From: Streptosporangium nondiastaticum
Lineage (GTDB): Bacteria; Actinomycetota; Actinomycetes; Streptomycetales; Streptomycetaceae
Direction: 5' to 3'
DNA: 64,000 nucleotides
Assembly (NCBI RefSeq): GCF_003011965.1
Contig: NZ_PXWG01000001.1
Coordinates: 248,001-312,000 of the forward strand
Numbering within the stretch: the stretch's first letter is position 1; each line of letters begins with the position of its first letter. The translations under genes and the position numbers were made by a program. Shown one piece after another: positions 55,001-63,857 of this stretch. Below the pieces are notes generated by a model that was given only the letters and a program-made list of their open reading frames with translations, was not told the origin of the DNA and ran no database searches.

Positions 55001-58000
55001 CAGGGCGCGAACCCGGCCGACTTCACCACCACCTACACCTACGACGACGCCGGCAACCTCACCAAGGTGCGCGACCCGCTCGGCGGGACCACCGTCACCG
55101 CCTACGACGCGCTCGGCCACGTCGTCTCGGCCACCGACCCGCTCGGCAAGGCCACCACCACCGCGTACGACGAACTCGGACGCGTCGCCAAGGTCACCGG
55201 ACCCGACGGCGCCGTCACCGCCTACACGTACAACACGGCCGGCGACCTCGCCACCCGCACCGACCCCAAGGGACACACCACCGGCTACGCCTACGACGAC
55301 GCGGGCCGCCGCACCGAGGTCACCGATCCGCTCGGCCGCAAGAAGACCTTCGGCTACGACGCCGACGGCAACACCAACCGGATCACCAACGCCCGCGGCA
55401 CCACCGCCACCGTCGCCTTCGACCCCCGCGGCCTGCCCACCGCGACGGCCTTCACCGACGATACCCCCGGCAGCACCCTCGCCTACGACGCCCTCGGCCG
55501 CCGCAAGTCTGTCACCGACGCCACCGGCACCCGCACCTACGCCTACGACCCGGCCGGCCGGCTGACCGCCGTCACCCCGGGGTCGGGCAAGGGCGCCTAC
55601 GGCTACACCTACGACGACGCCGGGCACCTGACCTCGCGCACCGTCGACTACACCGCCCCCGAGCCCCTCGACTGGAGCGGTTCGGCCCTCACCGCCACCG
55701 GTGACCTCAACGGCGACGGCACCACCGACGTCATCGCCACCGACGCCAAGAGCGGCGTGCGCACCTTCCTCGGCCGCGCCGACGGCACCTTCACCGCCGG
55801 CAGCACACTCACCGGGACCGGCACCGGCTTCCAGCAGGTCCTGACCGTCGAGTTCACCGGCGACGGCAAGCCGGACCTGCTGACCATCGACAAGGCGACC
55901 GGCCACCTGTGGCGCTACACCGGCGACGGCAAGGGCGGCTTCGCCGCGCCCGCCGACCTCGGCGCGGGCTGGGGCCCCATGACGCTCACCGCCGGAGACT
56001 TCAACCAGGACGGCAAGGCGGACCTCCTGGCCATCAGCAGCAGCGCCAACCGGCTCTACTTCTACCCCGGCGACGGCAAGGGCGGCTTCGGCGACCGCAC
56101 CGACCTCGGCAACGGCTGGGGCAGCTACCGCATCGCCCTCCTGGAGTACACCGGCGACGGCAAGCCCGACATCCTCGCCGTCAACCCCGGCGACGGCCAC
56201 CTCTACCTCTACCCGGGCAACGGCAAGGGCGGTTTCGGCGACCGCACCGACCTCGGGGCGGGCTGGGGCGCCATGCACCTCGTGCCGGGCGAGTTCAACG
56301 GCGACGGCAAGCAGGACTTCCTCGCCGTCGACACCGCCGCCCACAAACTCCGCTTCTACCCGGGCAACGGCACCGGCGGCTTCGGCACGTACGTCCTCCA
56401 GTCCGACGACTGGACCCCGTACGGCATCCCGGCCCTCGCCCGCACCAGCGCCTCCGACCGCCTCGGCATCGTCGCCGCCTCCGGGACCCGGCTGCGCACC
56501 TGGAAGGGCGACGGCAAGGGCCGCTTCACCGACGCGGCGGACGCCACCACTGCGGCCTCCGGATCAAAGGTCGGCTACGGCTACGACGCCGACGGCCGCC
56601 GGACCTCCCAGACCGGCGCCGCCGGCACCATCACCTACGACTACGACCCCGCCGGGAACCTCAGCACCACCACCCTGCCCGCAGGCAACGGCCACACCGA
56701 AAAACGCGCCTACGACAACGCCGGCCGCCTCACCTCCGTGGTCAGCGCCAAGGGCAACGCCGTCCTGTCCGGGCGGCAGCTGACCCTCGACCCGGCAGGC
56801 CGGCCCACCAGGGTCGCCACCACCCACGCCGGACAGCCCGACAACTACCGCTACTACACCTACGACCCGGCCGGCCGCCTCCTCACCGACTGCACCTCCA
56901 CCACCCGGGCCGACGCCTGCCCCGCCACCGACGCGGCCACCACCACCTACACCTACGACCCCGTCGGCAACCGCAAGACCCAGAGCCGCAACGGCACCAC
57001 CACCTCCTACACCTACGACGACGCCGACCAGCTCACCTCGGCAGCCTCCGGATCCACCACCCGCGGCTTCACCTACGACGCCGACGGCAACCGCACCGGC
57101 GCCGGAGACGACACCCTCCGCTACGACGCGACCGGGCGTCTCGTCTCCGCCACCTCCGGATCCGACACGTACACCTTCGGCTACGACGCCGATGGCAACA
57201 GGGTCACGGCCGGCAAAGCCGGCAAGCGCCTGCGCACCACGACCTGGGACGTCAACGGCCCACTCGCCACCGCCGGCACCGAGTACGACGCCGGCGGCAC
57301 ACAGAGCGCCGAGTACCAGTACAACCCCCTCTCCCAGATCCAGGCGCAGACCGGCCCCGGCGGCACCCTCTTCCACCACCACGACCAGCTCGGATCGGTC
57401 ACCGACACCACCGACGCGGCGGGCGCCGCCCAGAGCAGCTACACCTACGGGGCGTTCGGCGAGACCGAGCGCACCGACATCGCCCAGAACCCGCCCGCCA
57501 ACCCCTTCACCTTCGCCGGCGGCTACGCCGAGCCCGCCACTCCGGCGGCCGGCCTCTACCTCAGGGCACGCGACTACGACCCGGCCACCGGCCGCTTCAC
57601 CGCCAAGGACCCGGCACCCGCGACCGACCACGAGCCGTACGTCTCGACGTACGCCTACGCCAACAACACCCCCACCCGCTTCACCGACCCCACCGGCCTC
57701 AGGGCCGACGACCCGAACAACGACCACATCGACTCCTTCGGCGAGGGCGTGAAGGTCTTCGGCGACGGCTTCCTCAAGGGCCTGAAGATGCCCTTCGAGT
57801 TCGTCGGCGACCTCTACAACGCCTTCACCGGCAAGAACGGCGGCGCAGGCGGATTCTTCGACAAATACGTCCCCGTACGCCCCGCCTACAGCCTCTACCG
57901 CGCCTCCTACCACTTCTCCAAGCAGGGCTGCGAGGAACTCTCCGAGGTCTACCGCAAGGCCGCCGACGAACTCGCCGCACAGGTCGTCCTCGTCGGCCTC

Positions 58001-58423
58001 GGCGGACTGCGCGGCTGGCAGCGCAAGGTCGTCGAGGAGGAGAGCAGCGTCCTCGGCTCCGAAGGCGTACCGTCCAAGCCGGGCAAGGGCGGCGACGGGC
58101 CGCCGCCGCTGCGCCAGGCCTACATCAACGAGGTCGAGGCCCTCTCCCAGCAGGCCGCGTCGATGCGAGCGGCAGGCGCGAGCCCCGAGACCATCGCGCG
58201 CACCCTGCACCAGGCCCGCCGCGACCTGGGCGTGAAGTACAAGGACCTCACCCCCGAGCCGCTGCGGAGCGAGATCTACCAGCGCAACCTGCAGAAGTAC
58301 GGTGACAAGCTGGGGCCGACGATCGACTGGCTCCGCGCCAAGGGCAAGACGTGGGAACAGATCATCGAGAGCGCGACCCGCACCGGCGGGCAGGACCTCG
58401 GACTGGGGAAGAAACAGGAATGA
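52043..58423 (+). CDS. Secreted RHS/YD-repeat protein with variable C-terminal domain (candidate polymorphic toxin)
   Basis: 2126 aa from a GTG at 52043. An Arg-rich leader precedes a signal peptide (AVRLLSCLLAFALLAVAGITETAWA). Then: DUF6531 region (DPINTATGMYYEK, about 321), long YD/RHS repeats (about 380-1200 and 1505-1830), five FG-GAP/VCBS-like segments (about 1219-1500; GDLNGDGTTD, FTGDGKPD, GDFNQDGKAD), the RHS core (GLYLRARDYDPATGRF, about 1837; AYANNTPTRFTDPTGL), and a C-terminal region of about 240 residues. The last 110 residues (from LRQAYINEVEALSQQ to KKQE) form a helical domain that looks like a toxin tip but whose activity I cannot name. RHS proteins enclose the toxin in a shell and release it into target cells. 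The next gene overlaps by ATGA. Confidence 0.9.
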   Translation: MLRSTRPARSKRPARSARLPRSTRSARSTRSVRPAGSAQRRAVRLLSCLLAFALLAVAGITETAWARTVLPPAPGGGTAPPLVPDPLLTRTEKDLPKPPRPMTLPERRKQLDARRGSTGPMREFVQPRPPARQATPEGPPAAGALQKGPAASGKGTRGAPGLKAPAGTAPNPDWVSAYATAYPGMLSIGGQVKFSGIDAAKLSSMWLYVMDEEKKPVLQQEIKKADADPRGRYLESGAWCYGWWPKNSYPADQCFWWTSSLLNGHLKDGKKYYAWIFLTATDGSSSPGGTTSPFVEAFYTPDIPGAQAGLCTCYAQEHRADPINTATGMYYEKITDATLAGAGKPFSLDRYYRSDSTATGLLGRGWSTPFDSKLTLASGSATLQTDDGAQVVFTLSNGAYTTPAGSVLKLAKSGSSYVLTSIDHTRRTYNASGQLTAVTDASGHGLTIGYASGRPSTVKDTAGRTVEFTVDDSGLLTKAALPGNTTVAYGYTGGLLTSATDQLGKTTTYTYDGAKRLATFTDAEGGKVTNAYDAAGRVKSQTDSSGKTTTLTWDNKRESHVTDPNGGVWTDVYSGNVLMESTDPYGKTVSYSYDRQLHPVSITDRLGNTTEMTYDGAGRMLTRKAPASAGYTESWTYDGAGNVTSHTDGRGKTSTYTYTSDNQLATSTDPAGGTVTYTYAPLGSLASVRTPRGKTVTYDHDAAGNRTAVTTPLGEKTTFRYDAAGRITEKTDPRGNAQGANPADFTTTYTYDGRGLLRTAKDPLGHTTVYGYDGVGRLTSVKDATGRTATYEYDGENRLTKTVNPAGKAATRAYDANGNLTTVTDALGNKTTYAYDKANRLIAEVSPRGNAQGADAAAYTTSYGYDANGNRTTVTDPTGAVTTTGYDSLGRPVSVTDPLKHVTKTTYDATDNIATVTDALGKVTRYTYTDTGLTESVTDPLGKKTSYGYDADGHRTSDTSPLGRKTTWTYDDDGRTATRTDPRGNAQGANPADFTTTYTYDDAGNLTKVRDPLGGTTVTAYDALGHVVSATDPLGKATTTAYDELGRVAKVTGPDGAVTAYTYNTAGDLATRTDPKGHTTGYAYDDAGRRTEVTDPLGRKKTFGYDADGNTNRITNARGTTATVAFDPRGLPTATAFTDDTPGSTLAYDALGRRKSVTDATGTRTYAYDPAGRLTAVTPGSGKGAYGYTYDDAGHLTSRTVDYTAPEPLDWSGSALTATGDLNGDGTTDVIATDAKSGVRTFLGRADGTFTAGSTLTGTGTGFQQVLTVEFTGDGKPDLLTIDKATGHLWRYTGDGKGGFAAPADLGAGWGPMTLTAGDFNQDGKADLLAISSSANRLYFYPGDGKGGFGDRTDLGNGWGSYRIALLEYTGDGKPDILAVNPGDGHLYLYPGNGKGGFGDRTDLGAGWGAMHLVPGEFNGDGKQDFLAVDTAAHKLRFYPGNGTGGFGTYVLQSDDWTPYGIPALARTSASDRLGIVAASGTRLRTWKGDGKGRFTDAADATTAASGSKVGYGYDADGRRTSQTGAAGTITYDYDPAGNLSTTTLPAGNGHTEKRAYDNAGRLTSVVSAKGNAVLSGRQLTLDPAGRPTRVATTHAGQPDNYRYYTYDPAGRLLTDCTSTTRADACPATDAATTTYTYDPVGNRKTQSRNGTTTSYTYDDADQLTSAASGSTTRGFTYDADGNRTGAGDDTLRYDATGRLVSATSGSDTYTFGYDADGNRVTAGKAGKRLRTTTWDVNGPLATAGTEYDAGGTQSAEYQYNPLSQIQAQTGPGGTLFHHHDQLGSVTDTTDAAGAAQSSYTYGAFGETERTDIAQNPPANPFTFAGGYAEPATPAAGLYLRARDYDPATGRFTAKDPAPATDHEPYVSTYAYANNTPTRFTDPTGLRADDPNNDHIDSFGEGVKVFGDGFLKGLKMPFEFVGDLYNAFTGKNGGAGGFFDKYVPVRPAYSLYRASYHFSKQGCEELSEVYRKAADELAAQVVLVGLGGLRGWQRKVVEEESSVLGSEGVPSKPGKGGDGPPPLRQAYINEVEALSQQAASMRAAGASPETIARTLHQARRDLGVKYKDLTPEPLRSEIYQRNLQKYGDKLGPTIDWLRAKGKTWEQIIESATRTGGQDLGLGKKQE

Positions 58424-58842
58424 GCATCATGGTGCGGTCCTTCGACCGCTTCGACGAAGCGGCCGCATTCGACCCGGCGAGCGGCGAGCTCGGCCCGCGC
58501 ACGCGGGCCGGCTCCCCGCCCCCGGGACAGGCGCCCGCCGGTCACTACGGCGAGCTCGGCGGGGTTCCGGTCGTGCTCTACCGCACGGCCGGCGGCCTCC
58601 GCCTGCGGCTGGGGGAGCGGGACGTCGCTGTCGACGCCCACCTGGAGATCCGGCACGAACGCTCCGCGGACCGCTGCCTGCTGACGGTCGGCACGACCAC
58701 CCTCGCCTACCCCGCCCCGGACACCCTGACCGACCCGGAGGACGACCCCACGGCCTTCGCCGAGGCGGAGGACTTCGACATGGGCCTGTTCGTGGCCAAC
58801 GTGGCCGGTGATCCCGGGCGCAGGGAGGCGGTTTACCGGTAG
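58420..58842 (+). CDS. Candidate immunity protein for the RHS toxin
   Basis: 140 aa. The ATG at 58420 overlaps the RHS stop as ATGA, so translation is coupled. The protein is soluble, acidic at its C-terminus (DPEDDPTAFAEAEDFD), with beta-like stretches (PVVLYRTAGGLRLRLGERDVAVDAHLEI). No immunity family is recognised. The placement immediately after a variable toxin tip is the standard arrangement of toxin-immunity pairs, so the function is inferred from context. Confidence 0.75.
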   Translation: MSIMVRSFDRFDEAAAFDPASGELGPRTRAGSPPPGQAPAGHYGELGGVPVVLYRTAGGLRLRLGERDVAVDAHLEIRHERSADRCLLTVGTTTLAYPAPDTLTDPEDDPTAFAEAEDFDMGLFVANVAGDPGRREAVYR

Positions 58843-58934
58843 TAACGGTGGCGGGGCGGGGCCCGCGCGCGTGACCGTCCGTGATAGGCAGGTCCCGTCC
58901 CCGCCCTGCCGCCTGCCCCGAAAGAGAGGCCCCT

Positions 58935-59213
58935 GTGATCCGTAAGCACGTCGTCGTCTCCGGTCGCGTCCAGGGGGTCTTCTACCGGGACACCTGCCGG
59001 GAGCAGGCGCGGCGCCACGGGGTGGCCGGCTGGGTGCGGAACATGCCGGACGGCACCGTGGAAGCGGTCTTCGAAGGCCCTACCGAAGAGGTGGAGCGCA
59101 TGGTCGACTGGGCACACCTGGGGCCGCCCCGTGCTGAGGTGCGGGGAGTCGAGGCCGAGGAAGAAACCCCGGAAGGCCTGACCGGCTTCGAAGTCCGCCC
59201 GACCGGTCCCTAG
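58935..59213 (+). CDS. acyP: Acylphosphatase
   Basis: 92 aa. The GTG at 58935 is preceded by a GA-rich AAAGAGAGG ribosome site. Catalytic Arg is in GRVQGVFYRDTC and catalytic Asn in GWVRNMPDGTVEAVFEG, both in the right places. It hydrolyses acyl phosphates such as acetyl phosphate and carbamoyl phosphate in the cytoplasm. It is followed convergently by the epoxide-hydrolase-like gene after 31 bases. Confidence 0.95.
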   Translation: MIRKHVVVSGRVQGVFYRDTCREQARRHGVAGWVRNMPDGTVEAVFEGPTEEVERMVDWAHLGPPRAEVRGVEAEEETPEGLTGFEVRPTGP

Positions 59214-59244
59214 AATCCGGCCGGCGCCGCGTGCAGCTCGCCGC

Positions 59245-60147
59245 TCACGAGGTCGACGACAGCTCCTTGCCCAGGAACCGCAGGACGCGCTCGTTGTACT
59301 CGACGGGCTTCTCCGCGGGTACGAGGTGACCCGCGCCCTGGATGAAAGCGGCTTCGGACCCGGGTGACAGCGATGCGCCGACGGCCGCGAGATCTTCCGC
59401 GTCCATGACGACGCTCTTGTCCTCCGTGCCGTGCAGATACAGCGTCGGCTGGGCCGGCACCTCGCCCCAGAGCTCGGCATGGCGAGCGGTCCATTCCGGC
59501 GTTCCCATTTCCTGCGGGGCGAAATTCATCCGGTAGAGATTGATCGCGGCGTGCAGCCGCGCCGGCTCCCCGAGGGCCTTCTTGACCGCCTCGAAGTCCT
59601 CCGTGGCGTCGTAATCGGCCGCGGTCCACTTGTCCTGCATGACCTGGCGCACCCACGCCATGTCGTTCGCGGCGAGTACCTCGTCGGCCATGGCCGTCTG
59701 GAAGAACCAGAAGTGGTTCAGCCGCTCGATGCCCTCGTACGTGCTCGCGTATTCCCCGAAGAACGCGAGCGGCGGTACGTCGCTGACCACCACCCGCGAC
59801 CAGCGCTCCGGCTCGGTGTGAGCCGCGCCCCAGGTCGTCGCCGCGCCCCAGTCGTGGCCGATGATGACGGCGTTTCCATCGCCGCCCAGTCGCTCGTGCA
59901 GGCCGTTCGCGTCGGCCACCAGGTCGGCCAGCCGCATACTGCCGTCGGCCGGCAGGGCGGACGGGGCGAATCCGCGGATGTTCGGGGCGACGGCACGGTA
60001 TCCGGCCTCGGCCAGCGCCGGGATCAGGTGCCGGTAGGTGGATTCCCCGGATTCCGGGAATCCGTGCAGCAGGAGTGCCAGCGGCCCGTCGCCTTCCTCC
60101 ACATAGGAGATGTCCACACCGTTGGCGACAACGTGCCCGTGCTTCAT
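59245..60147 (-). CDS. Alpha/beta hydrolase, epoxide-hydrolase-like
   Basis: 300 aa from the ATG at 60147 (AAGGAA six bases upstream). HGFPE is the oxyanion-hole motif and GHDWGA gives the nucleophilic Asp of epoxide hydrolases and haloalkane dehalogenases. A cap region (TYEGIERLNHFWFFQTAMADEVL) and the closing QGAGHLVPAEKP with catalytic His are present. The substrate is unknown. It is convergent with the acylphosphatase gene. A partial inverted repeat GTAAG-TG-CTTAC lies 106 bp upstream (60253-60264). Confidence 0.9.
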   Translation of the reverse strand: MKHGHVVANGVDISYVEEGDGPLALLLHGFPESGESTYRHLIPALAEAGYRAVAPNIRGFAPSALPADGSMRLADLVADANGLHERLGGDGNAVIIGHDWGAATTWGAAHTEPERWSRVVVSDVPPLAFFGEYASTYEGIERLNHFWFFQTAMADEVLAANDMAWVRQVMQDKWTAADYDATEDFEAVKKALGEPARLHAAINLYRMNFAPQEMGTPEWTARHAELWGEVPAQPTLYLHGTEDKSVVMDAEDLAAVGASLSPGSEAAFIQGAGHLVPAEKPVEYNERVLRFLGKELSSTS

Positions 60148-60566
60148 ATCAGTTCCTTGCCTGTGAGCCGTGCTTCGTATTCGTCCCGCTTTTCTGTCGG
60201 GCCTGCACCAGACTCGCTCGCCGACTCGGGCGCCACAAGTACCCACTAATTTGTAAGTGCTTACCGCGTGGTGAAGGCTGGCACGCCGTTGCCGGTAGTG
60301 CGGAGGATCGTGCAGTTCGTCATCCGGGCGAAGACATGCTCAAGGCGGACGCGGATCCGGCGGTGCTTTGCGGGCCGACCTGCAGCCCGTCACCGCCCCG
60401 CTCCTCCGGGAGCGGCCCGCTATCTTGGTTAACGAGACCCGGGGGCATGCAAGGCTGCTCAAGGGTGAGGGCAGGAACATCGAGATCAGGGCCGAGGTAG
60501 TGGGACAGCCCTTCGGGGGCGCAAGTGCTGCACGGCCAGATCGATGCGGAGGCGTAGCCCTTCAAC
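60148..60566. other. Region without a confirmed gene
   Basis: About 420 bp between the hydrolase start and the phosphatase-like remnant. It contains the inverted repeat at 60253-60264 and, from about 60350, sequence that may be the badly decayed N-terminal part of the phosphatase-like gene. No intact gene is supported. Confidence 0.45.
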
Positions 60567-60800
60567 ATGCTGATCGACGGCAACGACGAGCGTGGGATCG
60601 ACGTCGGGCTCCGGGGAGAGCGCGTCGCCGAGATCTACCAGGCCGCCTTGGCGCGCTCGGCCCATGTCGTTGTCGCCGGGGACCTCAACGACACCCCGGA
60701 CAGCGTGCCGCTGTCGTTCCTTTCGTTCCTCCTGGCCGCAGGCCTGCAGGACGCGATGACGCGGTTGGTCATAGCCCGGTGCCGAACCGACAACCCCTGC
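60567..60800 (+). pseudogene. Fragment of an endonuclease/exonuclease/phosphatase-type protein
   Basis: The stretch encodes NMLIDGNDERGIDVGLRGERVAEIY, then AHVVVAGDLNDTPDSVPLSFL, and GLQDA. These match the middle of EEP-superfamily proteins (IDGND-RGIDVGL and VVAGDLNDTPDS). About 60 residues that should separate the two motifs are missing, and a TAG stop lies directly before the fragment. It is best read as a deletion-bearing relic. Confidence 0.65.
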
Positions 60801-60969
60801 GTGAGCAGGCAGTACGCCGGCAGCGTCGCCACGGCCGGTTGTACGCGTCAACTCCGGCCCGCTCCGGCGTAGCTCTGATCCTGGGCTTCGGCTGTGGTTG
60901 AGCCGGGCGGGGTGTCCTCCAGGCTGGTCACTACGCACAACCATGGGTTGTTCACTAACGTGGGTCGGC

Positions 60970-61905
60970 GTGGATCTCGAAGCAGTGCGCACCTTCGCCG
61001 CCATCGCGGAAGCCGGCCAGTTCCAGAAGGCCGCCGTCGACCTGTCGGTCACCCAGCAGGCCGTCTCCAAACGCATCGCCGCGCTGGAGCGCGACCTCGG
61101 TGTGCGGCTCTTCACCCGCACGCCGCGCGGCGCCGAACTCACCATCGACGGGCAGGCATTCCTGCCCCACGCACGCGAGTTGCTGCGCGTCGCCGAGCGC
61201 GCGGTCGCGTCCGTGCGCACGGGCCACCGACCGCTGCGCGTCGATGTGATCAACTCACGCGGTGCGGCCTCGGGCCTGATGCGCGGGTTCCACCGCACGC
61301 ACCCCGAGATCGACCTGGACGTGGTGATGCTGTTCGACGTCGAGACCGCCGTCACCGCCATCCGCTCCGGTGCGATCGACGCGTCCTTCCGCGCCGTCGC
61401 CGCGCCCGGCCGGCCCCTTCCCGAGGACATCGAGTCCGTCCGGGTTCTCGACGAGCCGCTTCAGCTCCTCACCGGCCCTGCCCACGCGCTGGCGGGCGCA
61501 AAGTCGGTGTCCGTCGCTCAGCTGGTCGGGCACCGGATCTGGATGCCCGGCATCGTCCCTGGCACCGAGTGGGCCGCCTACTACGACGATCTCGTCGCCG
61601 AGTTCGGCCTCACCATCGAGGCGACCGGCCCGAACTTTGGCTCCGACGCGCTCCTCGACACCATTGCCGACACCCCCGCCCTGGCCACCTTCATGAGCGA
61701 GCAGATGCGCCTCGTGTGGCCCGTCGGCCACGACCTGCGCCGCATCCCGGTGACCGACCCGACGCCCGTCTACCCGCACTCGCTCCTCTGGCACCGCGAC
61801 AACCCCCACCCGGCCCTGACCACCCTCCGCACCCACCTCGCCGCCGCCTCGCCAGGCGGCGACACCGCCGGGACCTGGGCGCCGGGCTGGGTGATTCCGC
61901 GCTGA
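60970..61905 (+). CDS. LysR-family regulator
   Basis: 311 aa. The GTG at 60970 gives VDLEAVRTFAAIAEAG, the standard start of the family; an ATG at 60943 would add nine residues. The winged HTH reads GQFQKAAVDLSVTQQAVSKRIAALERDLGVRLFTRTPRGAELT. The effector-binding domain follows (about 90-295). No gene is directly divergent from it; the nearest upstream sequence is the phosphatase-like remnant, so its target is not obvious. Confidence 0.9.
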   Translation: MDLEAVRTFAAIAEAGQFQKAAVDLSVTQQAVSKRIAALERDLGVRLFTRTPRGAELTIDGQAFLPHARELLRVAERAVASVRTGHRPLRVDVINSRGAASGLMRGFHRTHPEIDLDVVMLFDVETAVTAIRSGAIDASFRAVAAPGRPLPEDIESVRVLDEPLQLLTGPAHALAGAKSVSVAQLVGHRIWMPGIVPGTEWAAYYDDLVAEFGLTIEATGPNFGSDALLDTIADTPALATFMSEQMRLVWPVGHDLRRIPVTDPTPVYPHSLLWHRDNPHPALTTLRTHLAAASPGGDTAGTWAPGWVIPR

Positions 61906-61941
61906 ACGACGCCGCGTCTTCGGCGCCCGTGAGGTGATTTC

Positions 61942-62834
61942 TTGAAGAAGGCGGCACTGCGTCCCCACGCACTGTTGCCTCGGCAGTACGACCACCAGAG
62001 AGTCCTGGCGACCACAGTGGACGCCTGGGGCCGGGCCCTCTGGTTGATCTGCCCCGATGCGGAACTCCAGCCAAGTCCGTAAGGCAGGCCCTACCCCCGG
62101 CCACGCAACCGGCCCTACGACGCGCTCCTCGTCATGAACAGCGGCGGCACAGTCCGGGAACAGTCGCTGCGCGGGGTGTGAGCTTGCGGGTGACTCAGTT
62201 GGACGCCTTGCCCAATGGCCGGTTCGTCCTGCAAGGCTACGGCGACGCGGGAGATCACAATGCGCAGATCTACGGCTCTGACGGCCGACGCCGCCACAGC
62301 TTCACCATGGGGCGCGCGGTCCAGTACCTGATGGCGGACCGGCGGCACCATGTATGGAGTGCCTACTTCGACGAAGGCGTCTACGCCGACCCGATCAGCG
62401 CCGCAGGCCTGGTGCGCTGGGGCAGCGGCGGCAACCGGCAGTGGGGGTACACGCCTCCGGAGGGCATCGAGTACATCGATACCGTCTATGCCTTCAACGT
62501 TGACGACGGCGTCGCGTGGGCCTGCTACTACCCGACCTTCCCGCTGCTTGAGGCCCGGACCAATGGACGGATTCGGCTCCGCAGGACCCCTGTGGTCGCT
62601 CCCGCGGGCATGGCCGTGCACGAAGACCAGATCCTCATGCTCGGAGGCAACCGGCAATCAGACCGCCTGCATCGTTGCTGCATAACAGAGCACGAGGCCC
62701 TGTTGATCGAGGAATCCTGTCTCACCCTCCCCAACGGCGCGCCCCTCAAGGGGTACGCACGCCCTGTCGGACGAGGCCGGCACCTGTACCTGCGGGGCAC
62801 ATCGCCCAGGCAGTGGTACGTGATGGGCATCTAG
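61942..62834 (+). pseudogene. Hypothetical protein gene with a stop and a frameshift
   Basis: A TTG at 61942 behind GAGGTGA opens a frame (KKAALRPHALLPRQYD) that is broken by TAA at 62080-62082. The same frame continues as RPYDALLVMNSGGTVREQ and then stops at TGA (62179-62181). The downstream frame (SLRVTQLDALPNGRFVLQGYGD to RQWYVMGI) continues the same kind of protein. Removing one TG from GTGTG near 62176-62180 would rejoin both halves, giving about 298 aa. The protein is a beta-rich family seen in streptomycetes, function unknown. A sequencing error at the TG could also produce the frameshift. Confidence 0.7.
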
Positions 62835-62946
62835 GCTGCCCCCAGGTGCTTTTGGGCTTCGGGATGCGAGCGGCATCGCTGTGACCGCCAGATGCGTGCC
62901 GGCTTCTTCGCGGAGAGAGCCGTGGGGCGTGGGCCGTGCGGTCTGC

Positions 62947-63444
62947 TCAGTCGTCGGCGATCTGCAGGGCCAGCGCGAAGCACTCACCGTCGGTTCCTGC
63001 AAGCAGGCTGTCGAACAGTGGAGTGAGCCCGTTCACAGCGCCGCATTCGGTGTCGTGGTTGGTCCACCAGACGGCCTCCGGTCCGAGCAGGGCCACCACC
63101 TGCTCCGCCGCGCGCTCGGCGGTCTCGGCGGGCAGGTGCTGGTGGCTCGGCCAGACCAGGTCGACGCCCGCGACCCGGGCCAGGAACGCGGCGGCCTCGT
63201 GCGTTTCCACCGGTTCCAGAGAGGCACAGATCTGTGGAACGGGTGGCGGGGTGTACCCGGTCAGAAAGCGCTGCCAGGCCTCGTCCCCTGCGACTTCGGC
63301 CAGCAGCGCGCGGATCCGGGCCGCCAGCTCCGGCAGGTCGGGGTCCGGTTCGGTGAACTGACCGGACGCCACGTACACCCGCATCGGCGTGGACAGCCTG
63401 GCCATGCGGGCTTCCAGCCCGGTCAGATCCCTTATGGACGTCAC
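62947..63444 (-). CDS. Hypothetical cytoplasmic protein
   Basis: 165 aa from the GTG at 63444 (VTSIRDLTGLEARMARLSTP). No signal peptide or membrane segment. It contains PDLPELAARIRALLAEVAGDEAWQRF and WPSHQHLPAETAERAAEQVVALLG, and ends LALALQIADD. The family is not recognised. The ribosome site is weak but base composition and length support a real gene. Confidence 0.6.
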   Translation of the reverse strand: MTSIRDLTGLEARMARLSTPMRVYVASGQFTEPDPDLPELAARIRALLAEVAGDEAWQRFLTGYTPPPVPQICASLEPVETHEAAAFLARVAGVDLVWPSHQHLPAETAERAAEQVVALLGPEAVWWTNHDTECGAVNGLTPLFDSLLAGTDGECFALALQIADD

Positions 63445-63512
63445 AGCAGGATTCTGCCGTACGTCCCCGCTCGCTCCCCGCTCGCTCCTCGACCGGTCTG
63501 GGCACTGTCGGC

Positions 63513-63857
63513 TCATACGGTGACGGTCGCGCGGACGAGGTTGTGGTCCGAGAGGCCGTCCATGGTCTCGACCGCCGCGCTGCTGAGGCCGGCGCCTTGT
63601 ACGACCACGTGGTCGATCCACTCCGACGCCGACCCCGACCCCGACGTGTGCGGCCGTGTGGGCGGGGAGTCTGACGGGAGGTCCGCGACGGTGAAGCCGG
63701 TGCCCAGAGCCGACGCCACCGTGGCACGGTCGGTGTCGAAGTCACCGAGGGGAACTGCCGCTGCCACTGCCAGTGCCACTGCCGCGTGCCCCGGGGGAGT
63801 GGCAGCCAGTTCGGCCAGGTGGGCCAGCCGGCGCGTGCGCCGCTGATCTCCGCTCAT
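63513..63857 (-). pseudogene. C-terminal fragment of an endonuclease/exonuclease/phosphatase-type protein
   Basis: 114 codons that match only the end of EEP-superfamily enzymes: VPLGDFDTDRATVAS (normally GDFN-D), SASEWIDHVVVQG and the catalytic ending MDGLSDHNLVRATV with Asp-His. The N-terminal half with the metal-binding Asn/Glu region is absent. It may be a truncated gene rather than a working enzyme. Confidence 0.6.
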
